Source: Novosphingobium sp.
Lineage (GTDB): Bacteria > Pseudomonadota > Alphaproteobacteria > Sphingomonadales > Sphingomonadaceae
Reading direction: 5' to 3'
NCBI GenBank assembly: GCA_024236175.1
Contig: JACKKY010000004.1
Location: forward strand, 12,501 to 76,500
DNA: 64,000 bases
In this document: positions 28,541 through 36,671 of the stretch, piece after piece
Position numbering within the stretch: the first letter of the stretch is position 1
How the letters are laid out: each line of letters starts with the position of its first letter
Notes under the pieces: generated by a model
Told to the model about the DNA's origin: nothing
Databases searched by the model: none
The model's input: the letters and a program-made list of their open reading frames with translations, nothing else
Translations under genes and position numbers: made by a program

Positions 28541-29116
28541 ATGTTCATCGAAACCGAAACCACACCGAATCCGGCGACGCTCAAATTCCTGCCCGGCGAG
28601 CAGGTCATGAGCACCGGCACGCGAGAGTTCACCACTCCCGAAGATGCCGTCGCCTCTCCCCTGGCCGATGCGCTGTTTTCGCTTGGCGACGTCACCGGCG
28701 TGTTCTTCGGAAGCGACTTCATTTCCGTGACCGCCGCGCCCGGTATCGACTGGAGCCAGCTCAAGCCGCAGGTGGTGGCGATGCTGCTGGACCACTTTGC
28801 CTCCGGCGCGCCGCTTTTCGCCGGTGGAGATGCCGCCGGAATTTCGGTTCCGAGCGAGGAAGAGAATATCGGCGACGATCCGGCCGACGCCGACATCGTC
28901 GCGCAGATCAAGGACCTGATCGAGACCCGCGTGCGTCCGGCCGTCGCCAACGACGGCGGCGATATCATCTATCGCGGCTTCCGGTCCGGCATCGTCTACC
29001 TTTCCATGCAGGGCGCCTGTTCGGGCTGTCCGTCGTCCACGGCCACGCTCAAGCAGGGTATCGAAGGCCTGCTCAAGCACTACGTGCCGGAAGTGACGGA
29101 AGTTCGCGCCGCCTGA
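28541..29116 (+). CDS. nfuA: NfuA/NifU-type Fe-S carrier protein
   Basis: A 191-residue carrier of [4Fe-4S] clusters. The N-terminal Nfu domain (residues 1-88) starts MFIETETTPNPATLKFLPG, and the C-terminal NifU domain (110-180) has the CSGCPSS cluster motif. This is the mitochondrial NFU1-like arrangement typical of alphaproteobacteria. It is followed 15 bases later by tsaB. Confidence 0.95.
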   Translation: MFIETETTPNPATLKFLPGEQVMSTGTREFTTPEDAVASPLADALFSLGDVTGVFFGSDFISVTAAPGIDWSQLKPQVVAMLLDHFASGAPLFAGGDAAGISVPSEEENIGDDPADADIVAQIKDLIETRVRPAVANDGGDIIYRGFRSGIVYLSMQGACSGCPSSTATLKQGIEGLLKHYVPEVTEVRAA

Positions 29117-29131
29117 GCGTATCGGGGATCG

Positions 29132-29752
29132 ATGCTGACGCTGGCGATCGATAGCGCGACCGAAGCCTGCTCGGCCGCGCTTTTCGAAAATGGAGAGATG
29201 ATAGCCGGCGCGTGCCGCATGCTCGGGCGCGGCCATGCCGAGCAACTCGTGCCGATGATCTCCGCCTTGCCCGGCAAGGGACGCGCGGACCGGATCGCCG
29301 TTGCGCTTGGCCCCGGTAGCTTCACCGGCGTTCGAGTCGGGCTCGCCGCAGCCCGCGCCCTGGCGCTGGCCTGGAAAGCCGAACTGGTCGGCTATCCCAC
29401 ACTCGATCTCGTCGCCGCCATGGCGCGCGATGCATCGGGCGACCAGCCGGTCGCAGTGGCCATGACCGGCGGCCACGGCGAATGGTTCATGCAGGGCTTC
29501 GCAGGCGATGGCTCGACCACAACATCGCTCGCCTCGCTGAAGCCCGAGGAAGCCGCCGCAGCTTTCGACGAAGCGCTTGTCGCCGGCAGCCAGGCCGAAG
29601 CACTGGTCGCGGCCCGCGGAACCGGGCAGGCGCTGCCGCAATGGCCGGACGCGCGAGCGTTTGCGTTGCTGCCCCGCACGGCGCTTACCGAGACTGTCAG
29701 ACCTTTGTATGGTCGCGCGCCCGACGCGAAATTGCCGCAGGATTCGCGATGA
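29132..29752 (+). CDS. tsaB: tRNA threonylcarbamoyladenosine synthesis protein TsaB
   Basis: A 206-residue ASKHA-fold protein starting MLTLAIDSATEACSAALFE, with LGRGHAEQLVPMI and the family hallmark ALGPGSFTGVRVGLAAARALA. It partners TsaD and TsaE in making t6A37 on ANN-decoding tRNAs. The stop overlaps the rimI start (ATGA). Confidence 0.95.
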   Translation: MLTLAIDSATEACSAALFENGEMIAGACRMLGRGHAEQLVPMISALPGKGRADRIAVALGPGSFTGVRVGLAAARALALAWKAELVGYPTLDLVAAMARDASGDQPVAVAMTGGHGEWFMQGFAGDGSTTTSLASLKPEEAAAAFDEALVAGSQAEALVAARGTGQALPQWPDARAFALLPRTALTETVRPLYGRAPDAKLPQDSR

Positions 29753-30216
29753 TGGAATGCGCCGACGACCTCGACCGGATCATGGCCGTGATGGAGGCGG
29801 CCTTCGACCCTGCCTTCGGCGAGGCCTGGTCGCGCCGGCAGGTCGAGGATGCAATGCTGATCGGCAATTGCCATTACCTGCTCGTCGACAGCAGAGGCCA
29901 TCCACCGCCTCCGGGGATTCCGGCGGCGGGATTCTCGCTCTCACGCTGCAGCCTCGACGAGGAAGAATTACTGCTATTCGCAGTACACCCTGGCTTCAGG
30001 CGCAAGGGCCTGGGCCGGAATATGTTGTTCCGGCTCACCGAAGCGGCAAGGGCCCGCGGCATCAGGCGCTTGATGCTCGAGATGCGGCGGGGCAATCCTG
30101 CCGAGGCATTGTATCGGGCTTTCGGCTTTCGGCCCGTCGGCGAACGCAAGAACTATTATCGTTCGGGAAGCGGCGAAGCCATTGACGCCATCACCTTCGC
30201 CTACACTATCGAATAA
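29749..30216 (+). CDS. rimI: Ribosomal-protein-S18-alanine N-acetyltransferase-like GNAT
   Basis: A 155-residue GNAT acetyltransferase starting MMECADDLDRIMAVMEAAFD. The acetyl-CoA-binding loop reads HPGFRRKGLGRNML, and MLEMRRGNPAEALYRAFGF is the RimI-like C-terminal motif (normally EVRxSNxxAxxLYxxxGF). It directly follows and overlaps tsaB, the usual place for rimI. Some family members acetylate targets other than S18. Confidence 0.88.
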   Translation: MMECADDLDRIMAVMEAAFDPAFGEAWSRRQVEDAMLIGNCHYLLVDSRGHPPPPGIPAAGFSLSRCSLDEEELLLFAVHPGFRRKGLGRNMLFRLTEAARARGIRRLMLEMRRGNPAEALYRAFGFRPVGERKNYYRSGSGEAIDAITFAYTIE

Positions 30217-30294
30217 TGCATCATGATTGTAAAAACAGGGCATTCTCACCCAGTGTTTCTGCAAACCGGGATCATTTCATCCGATTGAACTTGT

Positions 30295-30312
30295 AATCGG
30301 AATCGAAATCGA
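30295..30312 (+). repeat. Three tandem AATCGR hexamers upstream of mucR
   Basis: AATCGG, AATCGA and AATCGA follow one another in the A/T-rich 178-base gap upstream of mucR. MucR/Ros proteins favour A/T-rich sites with TA steps and often repress their own genes, so this may belong to an operator. A TTGAAC at 30285-30290 just before it could be a -35 element. Evidence is weak. Confidence 0.3.
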
Positions 30313-30394
30313 TAAAGGCGGGCGCAAGGTCGCGCCATACCTTCCGCCCAAGAAAAACAATCGGGTGGAATGCCAGAACTTCCGAGGAAGATTA

Positions 30395-30838
30395 ATGGAC
30401 GAAATCCAAAACGACATGAACGAAACGCTTATCACGCTCACTTCGGACATCGTCGCCGCCCACGTCAGCAACAACAGTGTCTCGGTCGACGACGTGACGT
30501 CGCTGATCACCAATGTCTACGGTGCGCTTTCCGGCCTCGGCCAGGCTGCCGCAGAAACCGCCGAAAGGCCGGAACCCGCAGTTTCAGTCCGCGCATCGAT
30601 CAAGCCGGATTACATCGTCTGCCTCGAAGACGGCAAGAAACTGAAAATGCTCAAGCGCCATCTGATGACGCATTACAACCTCACGCCGGAACAGTATCGC
30701 CAGCGCTGGAACCTCCCGGCCGACTATCCGATGGTCGCTCCCAATTACGCCGAGAAGCGGCGTGAGCTGGCCAAGAAGATCGGCCTCGGCCGCAAGCCGG
30801 GCGCTCGCCGTCGCCGCACAGCGAAGGCCAAGAGCTAA
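30395..30838 (+). CDS. mucR: MucR/Ros family transcriptional regulator
   Basis: A 147-residue regulator from ATG 30395 with GAGGAAG upstream. The Ros-type zinc finger reads CLEDGKKLKMLKRHLMTHYN and continues LTPEQYRQRW. The usual second Cys is Asp (C-x2-D), a substitution known in other MucR proteins. The C-terminus is highly basic (GARRRRTAKAKS). MucR proteins are H-NS-like global repressors of exopolysaccharide, motility and cell-cycle genes. An intrinsic terminator follows, separating it from fur. Confidence 0.95.
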   Translation: MDEIQNDMNETLITLTSDIVAAHVSNNSVSVDDVTSLITNVYGALSGLGQAAAETAERPEPAVSVRASIKPDYIVCLEDGKKLKMLKRHLMTHYNLTPEQYRQRWNLPADYPMVAPNYAEKRRELAKKIGLGRKPGARRRRTAKAKS

Positions 30839-30868
30839 GCTTCGCCTCCTGTCGCGGTTGTAGAAATG

Positions 30869-30909
30869 GCCGCAGCGGCGTAAAGAGACCGCTGCGGCTA
30901 ATTTGTTTT
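30869..30909 (+). terminator. Intrinsic terminator after mucR
   Basis: GCCGCAGCGG (30869-30878) and CCGCTGCGGC (30889-30898) form a perfect 10-bp stem around a 10-base loop, followed by TAATTTGTTTTG. This is the clearest Rho-independent terminator in the window and lies 30 bases after the mucR stop and 15 bases before the fur start. Confidence 0.85.
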
Positions 30910-30923
30910 GCGGATCAACATCA

Positions 30924-31361
30924 GTGCAGCAGCCTATCGACCTTGAGGCACTTTGCGCAGAGCGCGGACTGCGTATTACTGAACAGCGCCGCGTAATCGC
31001 GCGCGTGCTTTCCGAAAGCATCGATCATCCCGATGTTGAAAAGCTGCATCAGCGGGCAACGGAGATCGACCCCGGCATTTCGATCGCAACGGTCTACCGC
31101 ACCGTCCGCCTGTTCGAGGAAGCCGGCATCCTCGACCGCCACGATTTCGGCGATGGACGCGCCCGATATGAAGCTGCTCCCGAAGCGCATCACGACCACA
31201 TGATCGACGTGGAGAGCGGCAAGGTGATCGAGTTCGTCGATCCAGAGCTGGAGGCGCTGCAGCGCCAGATCGCCGAGCGGCTGGGTTTTCGCCTGGTCGA
31301 TCACCGCATGGAACTCTACGGCGTGAAGGTCGACCGCGAGGGCAGCGACAGCACCGAGTGA
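30924..31361 (+). CDS. fur: Ferric uptake regulator Fur
   Basis: About 145 residues from GTG 30924 (VQQPIDLEALCAERGLRITEQRRVI); the longer frame begins at TTG 30903 inside the terminator tail. The winged-helix domain has GISIATVYRTVRLFEEAGI and the metal site HHDHMIDVESGKVIEF. Cysteine pairs for a structural zinc are absent, as in other alphaproteobacterial Fur proteins. It would control iron genes such as feoAB here, or act on manganese genes as Mur does in rhizobia. The stop overlaps plsC (GTGA). Confidence 0.95.
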   Translation: MQQPIDLEALCAERGLRITEQRRVIARVLSESIDHPDVEKLHQRATEIDPGISIATVYRTVRLFEEAGILDRHDFGDGRARYEAAPEAHHDHMIDVESGKVIEFVDPELEALQRQIAERLGFRLVDHRMELYGVKVDREGSDSTE

Positions 31362-32155
31362 GCGCGCCCGCTCCTGCGGCGAAAGCATCCCGGTCGATAG
31401 CCGCCCGGCTACGCATTATCGTGCGGCTGACGGCAATGGTCGTACTGCTGATCGCCTGCCTGCTCCCGGCCTATCTCTGGCGGCTGTTCAGCAAGCACAA
31501 CCCCTGGCCCCGTATCTTCCTGGGAGGCATCGCCTGGATCTCGGGAGTCGACGTCACCATAGCCGGCGAACGATCCGGCAAAGGCGCCTTCCTGCTTGCC
31601 AACCATGTCAGCTGGATCGACATCCCGGCAATCGGCGGCGCGACCGGCGCCGCTTTCGTGGCTCACGACGGACTGGCCTCGGTCCCGTTGATTCGCTCGC
31701 TTTGCGCGCTGAACGACACGGTATTCGTGGCAAGGCACGATCGCGCCAGCGTCGCACGCCAGATCGAAGCGGTCCGCGAAGCGATCCGCGACACCGGAGC
31801 GCTGGCGATATTCCCCGAAGGGACAACCAGCGACGGCACCGGCTTACTGCCATTCAAGTCATCGCTTCTGTCTGCGCTCGATCCGGTTCCGCCGGGAATC
31901 GCCGTCCAGCCGGTCTGGCTGGACTACGGCGCGGACGCGAACGAAATCGCATGGGTCGGCGATGAGCCCGGCCTCGCGAATTTCATGGATATCATGGCCC
32001 GCTCACGACCGATCCGCCTGACCGTCCACTTCCTGCCGCCACTTGACGGAGATGCACTCGCACATCGCAAGACAATGGCGGAAGCCGCGAGACGAGCGAT
32101 CATCCGCGAAATGGAGAAAGCCGGCCAGGGCGGCGATCAGCGCGTGGCGTTATAG
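31358..32155 (+). CDS. plsC: 1-acyl-sn-glycerol-3-phosphate acyltransferase-like (PlsC)
   Basis: A 265-residue membrane-associated acyltransferase from GTG 31358. A hydrophobic helix lies at residues 19-42. The catalytic NHxxxD reads NHVSWID, and FPEGTTSDGTGLLPFKSSLL is the glycerol-phosphate-binding block. It makes phosphatidic acid or transfers acyl chains to related lipids. It overlaps fur by four bases, and its 3' end overlaps the convergent lipoprotein gene by 19 bases. Confidence 0.93.
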   Translation: MSAPAPAAKASRSIAARLRIIVRLTAMVVLLIACLLPAYLWRLFSKHNPWPRIFLGGIAWISGVDVTIAGERSGKGAFLLANHVSWIDIPAIGGATGAAFVAHDGLASVPLIRSLCALNDTVFVARHDRASVARQIEAVREAIRDTGALAIFPEGTTSDGTGLLPFKSSLLSALDPVPPGIAVQPVWLDYGADANEIAWVGDEPGLANFMDIMARSRPIRLTVHFLPPLDGDALAHRKTMAEAARRAIIREMEKAGQGGDQRVAL

Positions 32156-32805
32156 GCAAGCTGGTTCTCGTCGAGCTGGAAGCCGGCGAGCACCTCGAAA
32201 GTCGCACGTTCGACTGCCGCCTTGACTTCCGGGTCGGCGAGCGGGTCCAGCGCCGCATCGGTGTCGCCCGCCTTGCGCTTGCGCATGATACGATCACGGA
32301 TGTCGGCGGGGAGGGTTGCTTCGGCGCGATCGATGTAGGCGGAGCCCTCACCCCGGGCCTGTGCCCGTTCCTGGCCGTCCGCGAAGTTCAAGGTGACACT
32401 GCCCACGCGCTTGGTGATCACGGCCCTGCCGCCGCGCAGCACGGTTACGAAATAGGGCAGGCTAACCTGCCGGGCACCCTGGGTATCGGTCCGGCGCGCA
32501 AGCACATCGAAACTGACGGCCGCGTAGACCTGGTCCGACGATTCCGAACACTGGCTGCGAATGTTGGTCATGGCCGCCACGACGTCGATGTTGCTGGCCG
32601 TCCGGTTCCCCGGAGACCGGAACAGCGTGATATCACCGGTGTAGTCGGGGATACCAACGGCAGGGCAACGCGTACGCACTGCGGTGATGCCAACGCCCTC
32701 GTCAACCACGATCTCGCCCTTGGTCCTGCATCCGGCAAGTCCGGCGGCCGCAACGACGGCCAGGACGGCAACGGAAAACAGGCGATTGCGGGTGCTCATC
32801 ATCAC
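32137..32805 (-). CDS. Hypothetical lipoprotein
   Basis: A 222-residue protein with a signal ending in AAAGLAGCRTKG, a clear lipobox. The body has no motif I recognise. Segments such as FDVLARRTDTQGARQVSLPYFVTVLRGG suggest a beta-rich periplasmic domain. Similar proteins are common and uncharacterised in sphingomonads. The start could also be ATG at codon 2 or 3 (MMMSTRNRLF). It converges on and overlaps plsC by 19 bases. Confidence 0.85.
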   Translation of the reverse strand: MMMSTRNRLFSVAVLAVVAAAGLAGCRTKGEIVVDEGVGITAVRTRCPAVGIPDYTGDITLFRSPGNRTASNIDVVAAMTNIRSQCSESSDQVYAAVSFDVLARRTDTQGARQVSLPYFVTVLRGGRAVITKRVGSVTLNFADGQERAQARGEGSAYIDRAEATLPADIRDRIMRKRKAGDTDAALDPLADPEVKAAVERATFEVLAGFQLDENQLAYNATR

Positions 32806-32866
32806 TTCCTCGAATGGCTTGTGCTTGCCCTAGCCGCGTGCGAAGCAAATCGCTAGAGGCCGCATT

Positions 32867-33832
32867 ATGAATGCACCCTTTCCCGACGGCAGAGCGCCGA
32901 TGCGCGTTCTGATCGCCGCGCCGCGCGGCTTCTGCGCGGGCGTGGACCGGGCGATCGAAATCGTCGAACGCGCCCTCCAGCGCTACGGGCGGCCGGTCTA
33001 CGTCCGGCACGAAATCGTCCACAACCGCTATGTCGTCGACGGGCTCAAGTCCAAGGGGGCCGTATTCGTGGAGGAACTCGACGAGGTTCCTGATGGAGCG
33101 CCGGTCATCTTCAGTGCCCATGGCGTGCCCAAATCGGTGCCGGCCGAAGCTGATGAGCGCGGGCTGGACTGGCTCGACGCGACCTGCCCGCTGGTCAGCA
33201 AGGTCCACCGCCAGGCGGACCGGCAGCTCGACGCGGGACGGCATATCCTCTTCATCGGCCATCGCGGTCACCCGGAAGTGATCGGTACGCTCGGTCAGGT
33301 TCCGGAGGGGACCATGACGCTGGTCGAAACGGTCGAGGATGTCGCCGCGCTGGATTTTCCGGCCGACGCGTCGCTCGCCTACCTCACGCAGACGACCCTG
33401 TCCGTCGACGACACGGCGGAAATCATTGCCGAAATCACGAAGCGGTATCCGGGCGTGGTCGCGCCGAAGGCAGACGATATCTGCTATGCGACCTCCAACC
33501 GCCAGGCTGCGGTCAAGGCCATCGCCCCACAGTGCCAGTTGGTGCTCGTGATCGGTGCCCCCAACAGTTCCAATTCGCGCCGTCTGGCCGAAGTCGCGGA
33601 GCGATGCGGCACGGTATCCCACCTCATCCAGCGCGCAACCGATATCGAACCCGCCTGGCTCGATGGCGTTGAGATCCTCGGGCTCACCGCCGGCGCCTCC
33701 GCTCCGGAGGCATTGGTGAGCGAAGTGATCGAGCGGCTGGGCGAAATGCGGAGCGTTACCGTCGAGGAGCTGGTCACCGCCAAGGAGCGCATGTCCTTCA
33801 AACTGCCCCGGCAGCTTACAGGGCAGGACTAG
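32867..33832 (+). CDS. ispH: 4-hydroxy-3-methylbut-2-enyl diphosphate reductase IspH
   Basis: A 321-residue Fe-S enzyme giving IPP and DMAPP in the last step of the MEP pathway. The three cluster cysteines are in PRGFCAGVDRA, DATCPLVSKVH and DDICYATSNRQ; the catalytic Glu lies in LTQTTLSVDDT-adjacent sequence. Length is typical. It is followed six bases later by thrB. Confidence 0.97.
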   Translation: MNAPFPDGRAPMRVLIAAPRGFCAGVDRAIEIVERALQRYGRPVYVRHEIVHNRYVVDGLKSKGAVFVEELDEVPDGAPVIFSAHGVPKSVPAEADERGLDWLDATCPLVSKVHRQADRQLDAGRHILFIGHRGHPEVIGTLGQVPEGTMTLVETVEDVAALDFPADASLAYLTQTTLSVDDTAEIIAEITKRYPGVVAPKADDICYATSNRQAAVKAIAPQCQLVLVIGAPNSSNSRRLAEVAERCGTVSHLIQRATDIEPAWLDGVEILGLTAGASAPEALVSEVIERLGEMRSVTVEELVTAKERMSFKLPRQLTGQD

Positions 33833-33837
33833 CGCCT

Positions 33838-34830
33838 ATGGCAGTCTATACCCAGCTCGGAGCCGAGACTCTCGCCGAAATCATCGCCGAATTCGACGTC
33901 GGAACGCTCATTTCCGCCAAGGGCATCGCCGAGGGGGTGTCCAACAGCAACTGGCTGATCGAGACAGAGAGCCCCGACGGCGAGGTCACGCTTTTCATCC
34001 TCACCATGTACGAGCAGCGCACCGATCTGTCCGACCTGCCGTTCTTCCTCGGCCTGCTGGACTACCTCGCGGAGAACGGCTGCCCGGTGCCGCGTACGAT
34101 CCACGACAGGGACAACAAGCCGTTCCGCTTTCACGAGAACAAGGCGCTGGCCCTGATCGAATTCCTGCCGGGCATATCCGTCACCCATCCCACTCCGGCC
34201 CAGGTGCATGCGGTGGGCAGTGCGCTCGCACAAATCCACCGGGCTGCAGCCGGGTTTGGGGAAAGTCGCGCCAACGGACTCGGCCTGTCCGGCTGGCGCG
34301 CGTTGGCTGATGAATGCGGAGCCGACGGGCTTGCAGCGATCGACCCCGGCCTCGCCGGATTTGTGGAGCGCGAACTCGCATTTCTGGAAGAGCATTGGCC
34401 GGCGGATCTGCCGCGATCGGTCATCCATGCCGACCTGTTCCCGGACAATGTGCTGATGCTGGGAGACAAGGTCTCCGGGCTGATCGACTTCTACTTCGCC
34501 TGCACCGACATTACCGCGTACGACGTCGCCGTGACTCATGCGGCCTGGTGCTTCAGCAGTGACGGCGCAAGCTTCGACCCGGCCCTGTCCCGAGCTCTGC
34601 TGAGCGGATACGAGGACCTGCGGCCGCTTTCCGAGAAGGAGCGTGCCGCGCTTCCCATTTTGGGACGAGGCGCATCAATGCGCTTCTTGATGACGCGCGC
34701 CTATGATTGGATGAATACGCCTGCCGATGCGATGGTGACCCGAAAGGACCCCATGGCATTTGCACGCAGGCTTGAATTCTATTCCGATCCGGTGAACGCT
34801 GTCTGCTTCAACCATGATGACAATTCGTGA
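33838..34830 (+). CDS. thrB: Homoserine kinase ThrB (APH-fold type)
   Basis: A 330-residue kinase of the aminoglycoside phosphotransferase fold, the ThrB2 type of alphaproteobacteria rather than the GHMP type. It starts MAVYTQLGAETLAEIIAEFD; GVSNSNWLIET, the catalytic loop VIHADLFPDNVLM and the metal site GLIDFYFACTD are visible. It phosphorylates homoserine for threonine synthesis. It overlaps rnhA by 17 bases; the ispH-thrB-rnhA order is common in this group. Confidence 0.95.
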   Translation: MAVYTQLGAETLAEIIAEFDVGTLISAKGIAEGVSNSNWLIETESPDGEVTLFILTMYEQRTDLSDLPFFLGLLDYLAENGCPVPRTIHDRDNKPFRFHENKALALIEFLPGISVTHPTPAQVHAVGSALAQIHRAAAGFGESRANGLGLSGWRALADECGADGLAAIDPGLAGFVERELAFLEEHWPADLPRSVIHADLFPDNVLMLGDKVSGLIDFYFACTDITAYDVAVTHAAWCFSSDGASFDPALSRALLSGYEDLRPLSEKERAALPILGRGASMRFLMTRAYDWMNTPADAMVTRKDPMAFARRLEFYSDPVNAVCFNHDDNS

Positions 34831-35272
34831 CAGGCCGTTGAAAAAAGTAGAGATATTCACCGATGGCGCCTGCAAGGGCAATCCCGGTCCGGGCGGATGG
34901 GGCGCGATCCTGCGCATGGGCAAGCATGAGAAGGAAATCTCCGGCTCCGACCCGTCCACGACGAACAACCGCATGGAGCTGACGGCGGCGATCCGCGGCC
35001 TTGGGGCCCTGATCGAGCCATGCGAAGTCACGCTCTATACCGACAGCCGCTACGTTATCGACGGCATCACCAAATGGGTGGACGGCTGGAAGCGCAACGG
35101 CTGGGTCAATGCCAGCAAGCAGCCGGTCCGCAATGCGGAACTGTGGCACGACCTGATCGAAGTCGCCCAGCGCCACGAAATCGACTGGCAATGGGTGAAA
35201 GGCCACAACGGCCACCCGGAAAACGAACGGGTCGATCGCCTGGCGAGCGACGCGGCGCAGAACGCGGCCTGA
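34814..35272 (+). CDS. rnhA: Ribonuclease HI
   Basis: A 152-residue RNase HI that cuts RNA in RNA-DNA hybrids. The catalytic acids are in EIFTDGACKGNPGPGGWGA, NNRMELTAAI, YTDSRYVIDG and the C-terminal NERVDRLAS. The start at 34814 lies inside the end of thrB; ATG 34817 is the alternative. Confidence 0.97.
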   Translation: MMTIRDRPLKKVEIFTDGACKGNPGPGGWGAILRMGKHEKEISGSDPSTTNNRMELTAAIRGLGALIEPCEVTLYTDSRYVIDGITKWVDGWKRNGWVNASKQPVRNAELWHDLIEVAQRHEIDWQWVKGHNGHPENERVDRLASDAAQNAA

Positions 35273-35291
35273 TCCCAGTCGCCCCGCCTGC

Positions 35292-36536
35292 CTAGAGCAG
35301 GTAGCGACGCAGGATCGAATGGAACCGCTCGCGCAGCTGTCCGGCGCGCTCCTCGGGCGTCACCGTGGCGCTGTCTGACGGCAGGTGTTCGGCCAGCGCA
35401 TCGTGCTTCACCAGCTCGGTGCGGAATTCGGTGCCCTCACTGGTGAAATTGTTGCGCGCGCAGATGTGCCCGCGCTCGAACCCGCAGGTATCGATCCAGT
35501 TGTGATAGCCGGGATCGCGGTGGGCCATGACCATGCGGATCCTGCCGTCGCTGTCGATCCTGGTGCGCGCCGGCGAATAGCTGACCTGCCGGTATAGGTA
35601 GTCCATACTGTTCATGAACTGACCCATGTTGGTCATCATCCAGAAGTGGTCGTTGGCTTCCCACTCGATAATCAGCGCCTCGTCCGGTTCCAGTTTCCAG
35701 CACATGCTGGTGATCGCCCGGCCCCGCACCTTGTCCAGCGCCGCGTTGTAGACGGGATCGTCGTATGGGCGCCGCTCGCCGGGGAAACGATTGAGCAGGT
35801 CAGGATTGGTGTCCTCCGAATGATCCCACGCCCAGTCCGGCCAGTCGTTGGCGACACCGCTGACGAAGTCACCGGCCCAGTCCATCGCCTCGATCATTTC
35901 AGCCGGCGTCGGCATCGGTCTCGGCTCGCTCATGCCGATACGTTCGATACGCATGCGCGCGGGCAGTTCCGACCAGTCGTCGAAGCCCTGACGGATGAAC
36001 AGCTTGCGGGTTCCCGGCGTGGTCGGGAGCCAGTTCGGACCGCGTTCCTCCCCGCCGATATAGACTTCGAAACTCCCGTCCCACGCCACTTCCATGTCAT
36101 GCCCGAACATGTTGGTCTCGGGCCTGTCGCCAAAGGGTTCGTGAAGCAGGCGCCTGCCCGGCTGGGGCTCCGGCCTCGCCCCCTGCACGGCGATGTTGAA
36201 GAAACGCGCCGTGCCGCGGTTGCCGGAAATGCGGTAGACCGAATCGCCGTCGATCCAGGCCTGCTGATAGGTGTAGTCGGCATTGTCGCCGCCCAGCTTG
36301 CGGAACGGCGAGCAAAATGCGTGGATCACCGGATATTTCGTGTTCTTCGTCTCAAGCGCGAGATCGAAGGCCTGGCCCAGATTCTGGGTCAGGAAGCGCA
36401 AGCCGTCCGCGCGGTGAAGGCCGGTGGCGGGATTGAGGTCCTTGAAGGCAAGCTCGCCCGCTTCCTCGAGATTGCGGCAGAACCGCTTCCAAGCCGAACG
36501 GAGCGCCTCGTCGTCCGGACAATCGCCAAAAGCCAT
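35292..36536 (-). CDS. DUF1214 domain protein
   Basis: A 414-residue protein from ATG 36536 (MAFGDCPDDEALRSAW) with AGGAGAGG upstream. The C-terminal half carries the DUF1214 pattern (LEPDEALIIEWEANDHFWMMTNMGQFM and related blocks) and no signal peptide. DUF1254/DUF1214 proteins are widespread and poorly understood; several lie in catabolic clusters. It is divergent from the acyl-CoA ligase operon across a 135-base gap and opens the catabolic island. Confidence 0.8.
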   Translation of the reverse strand: MAFGDCPDDEALRSAWKRFCRNLEEAGELAFKDLNPATGLHRADGLRFLTQNLGQAFDLALETKNTKYPVIHAFCSPFRKLGGDNADYTYQQAWIDGDSVYRISGNRGTARFFNIAVQGARPEPQPGRRLLHEPFGDRPETNMFGHDMEVAWDGSFEVYIGGEERGPNWLPTTPGTRKLFIRQGFDDWSELPARMRIERIGMSEPRPMPTPAEMIEAMDWAGDFVSGVANDWPDWAWDHSEDTNPDLLNRFPGERRPYDDPVYNAALDKVRGRAITSMCWKLEPDEALIIEWEANDHFWMMTNMGQFMNSMDYLYRQVSYSPARTRIDSDGRIRMVMAHRDPGYHNWIDTCGFERGHICARNNFTSEGTEFRTELVKHDALAEHLPSDSATVTPEERAGQLRERFHSILRRYLL

Positions 36537-36586
36537 GTTTCCTCTCCTGCCGGGTTGGGAAAAGACCTCCCAGCGGTTCCTGTTGC

Positions 36587-36595
36587 TTGCGCAAT
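36587..36595. promoter_or_regulatory. TTGCGCAAT motif in a divergent promoter region
   Basis: The palindrome TTGCGCAA plus T lies in the 135-base gap between the DUF1214 gene and the ligase operon. The same nine bases recur at 42291-42299 in the next divergent gap of the island. A shared site in two divergent gaps could be an operator for one regulator. The motif is short, so chance is possible. Confidence 0.3.
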
Positions 36596-36671
36596 TGTTG
36601 CATGATCGATTCATTCCATCCAGAGAATAGATGACGCCGGCACCAGCAGGCCCGCGCGAAAGGGAGATGCA

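Noticed and set aside
28466..29641. Long N-terminal extension of the LLM oxidoreductase frame
   Set aside because: It is antisense to nfuA and tsaB, has no family resemblance, and the true start at 28465 has a strong ribosome site.
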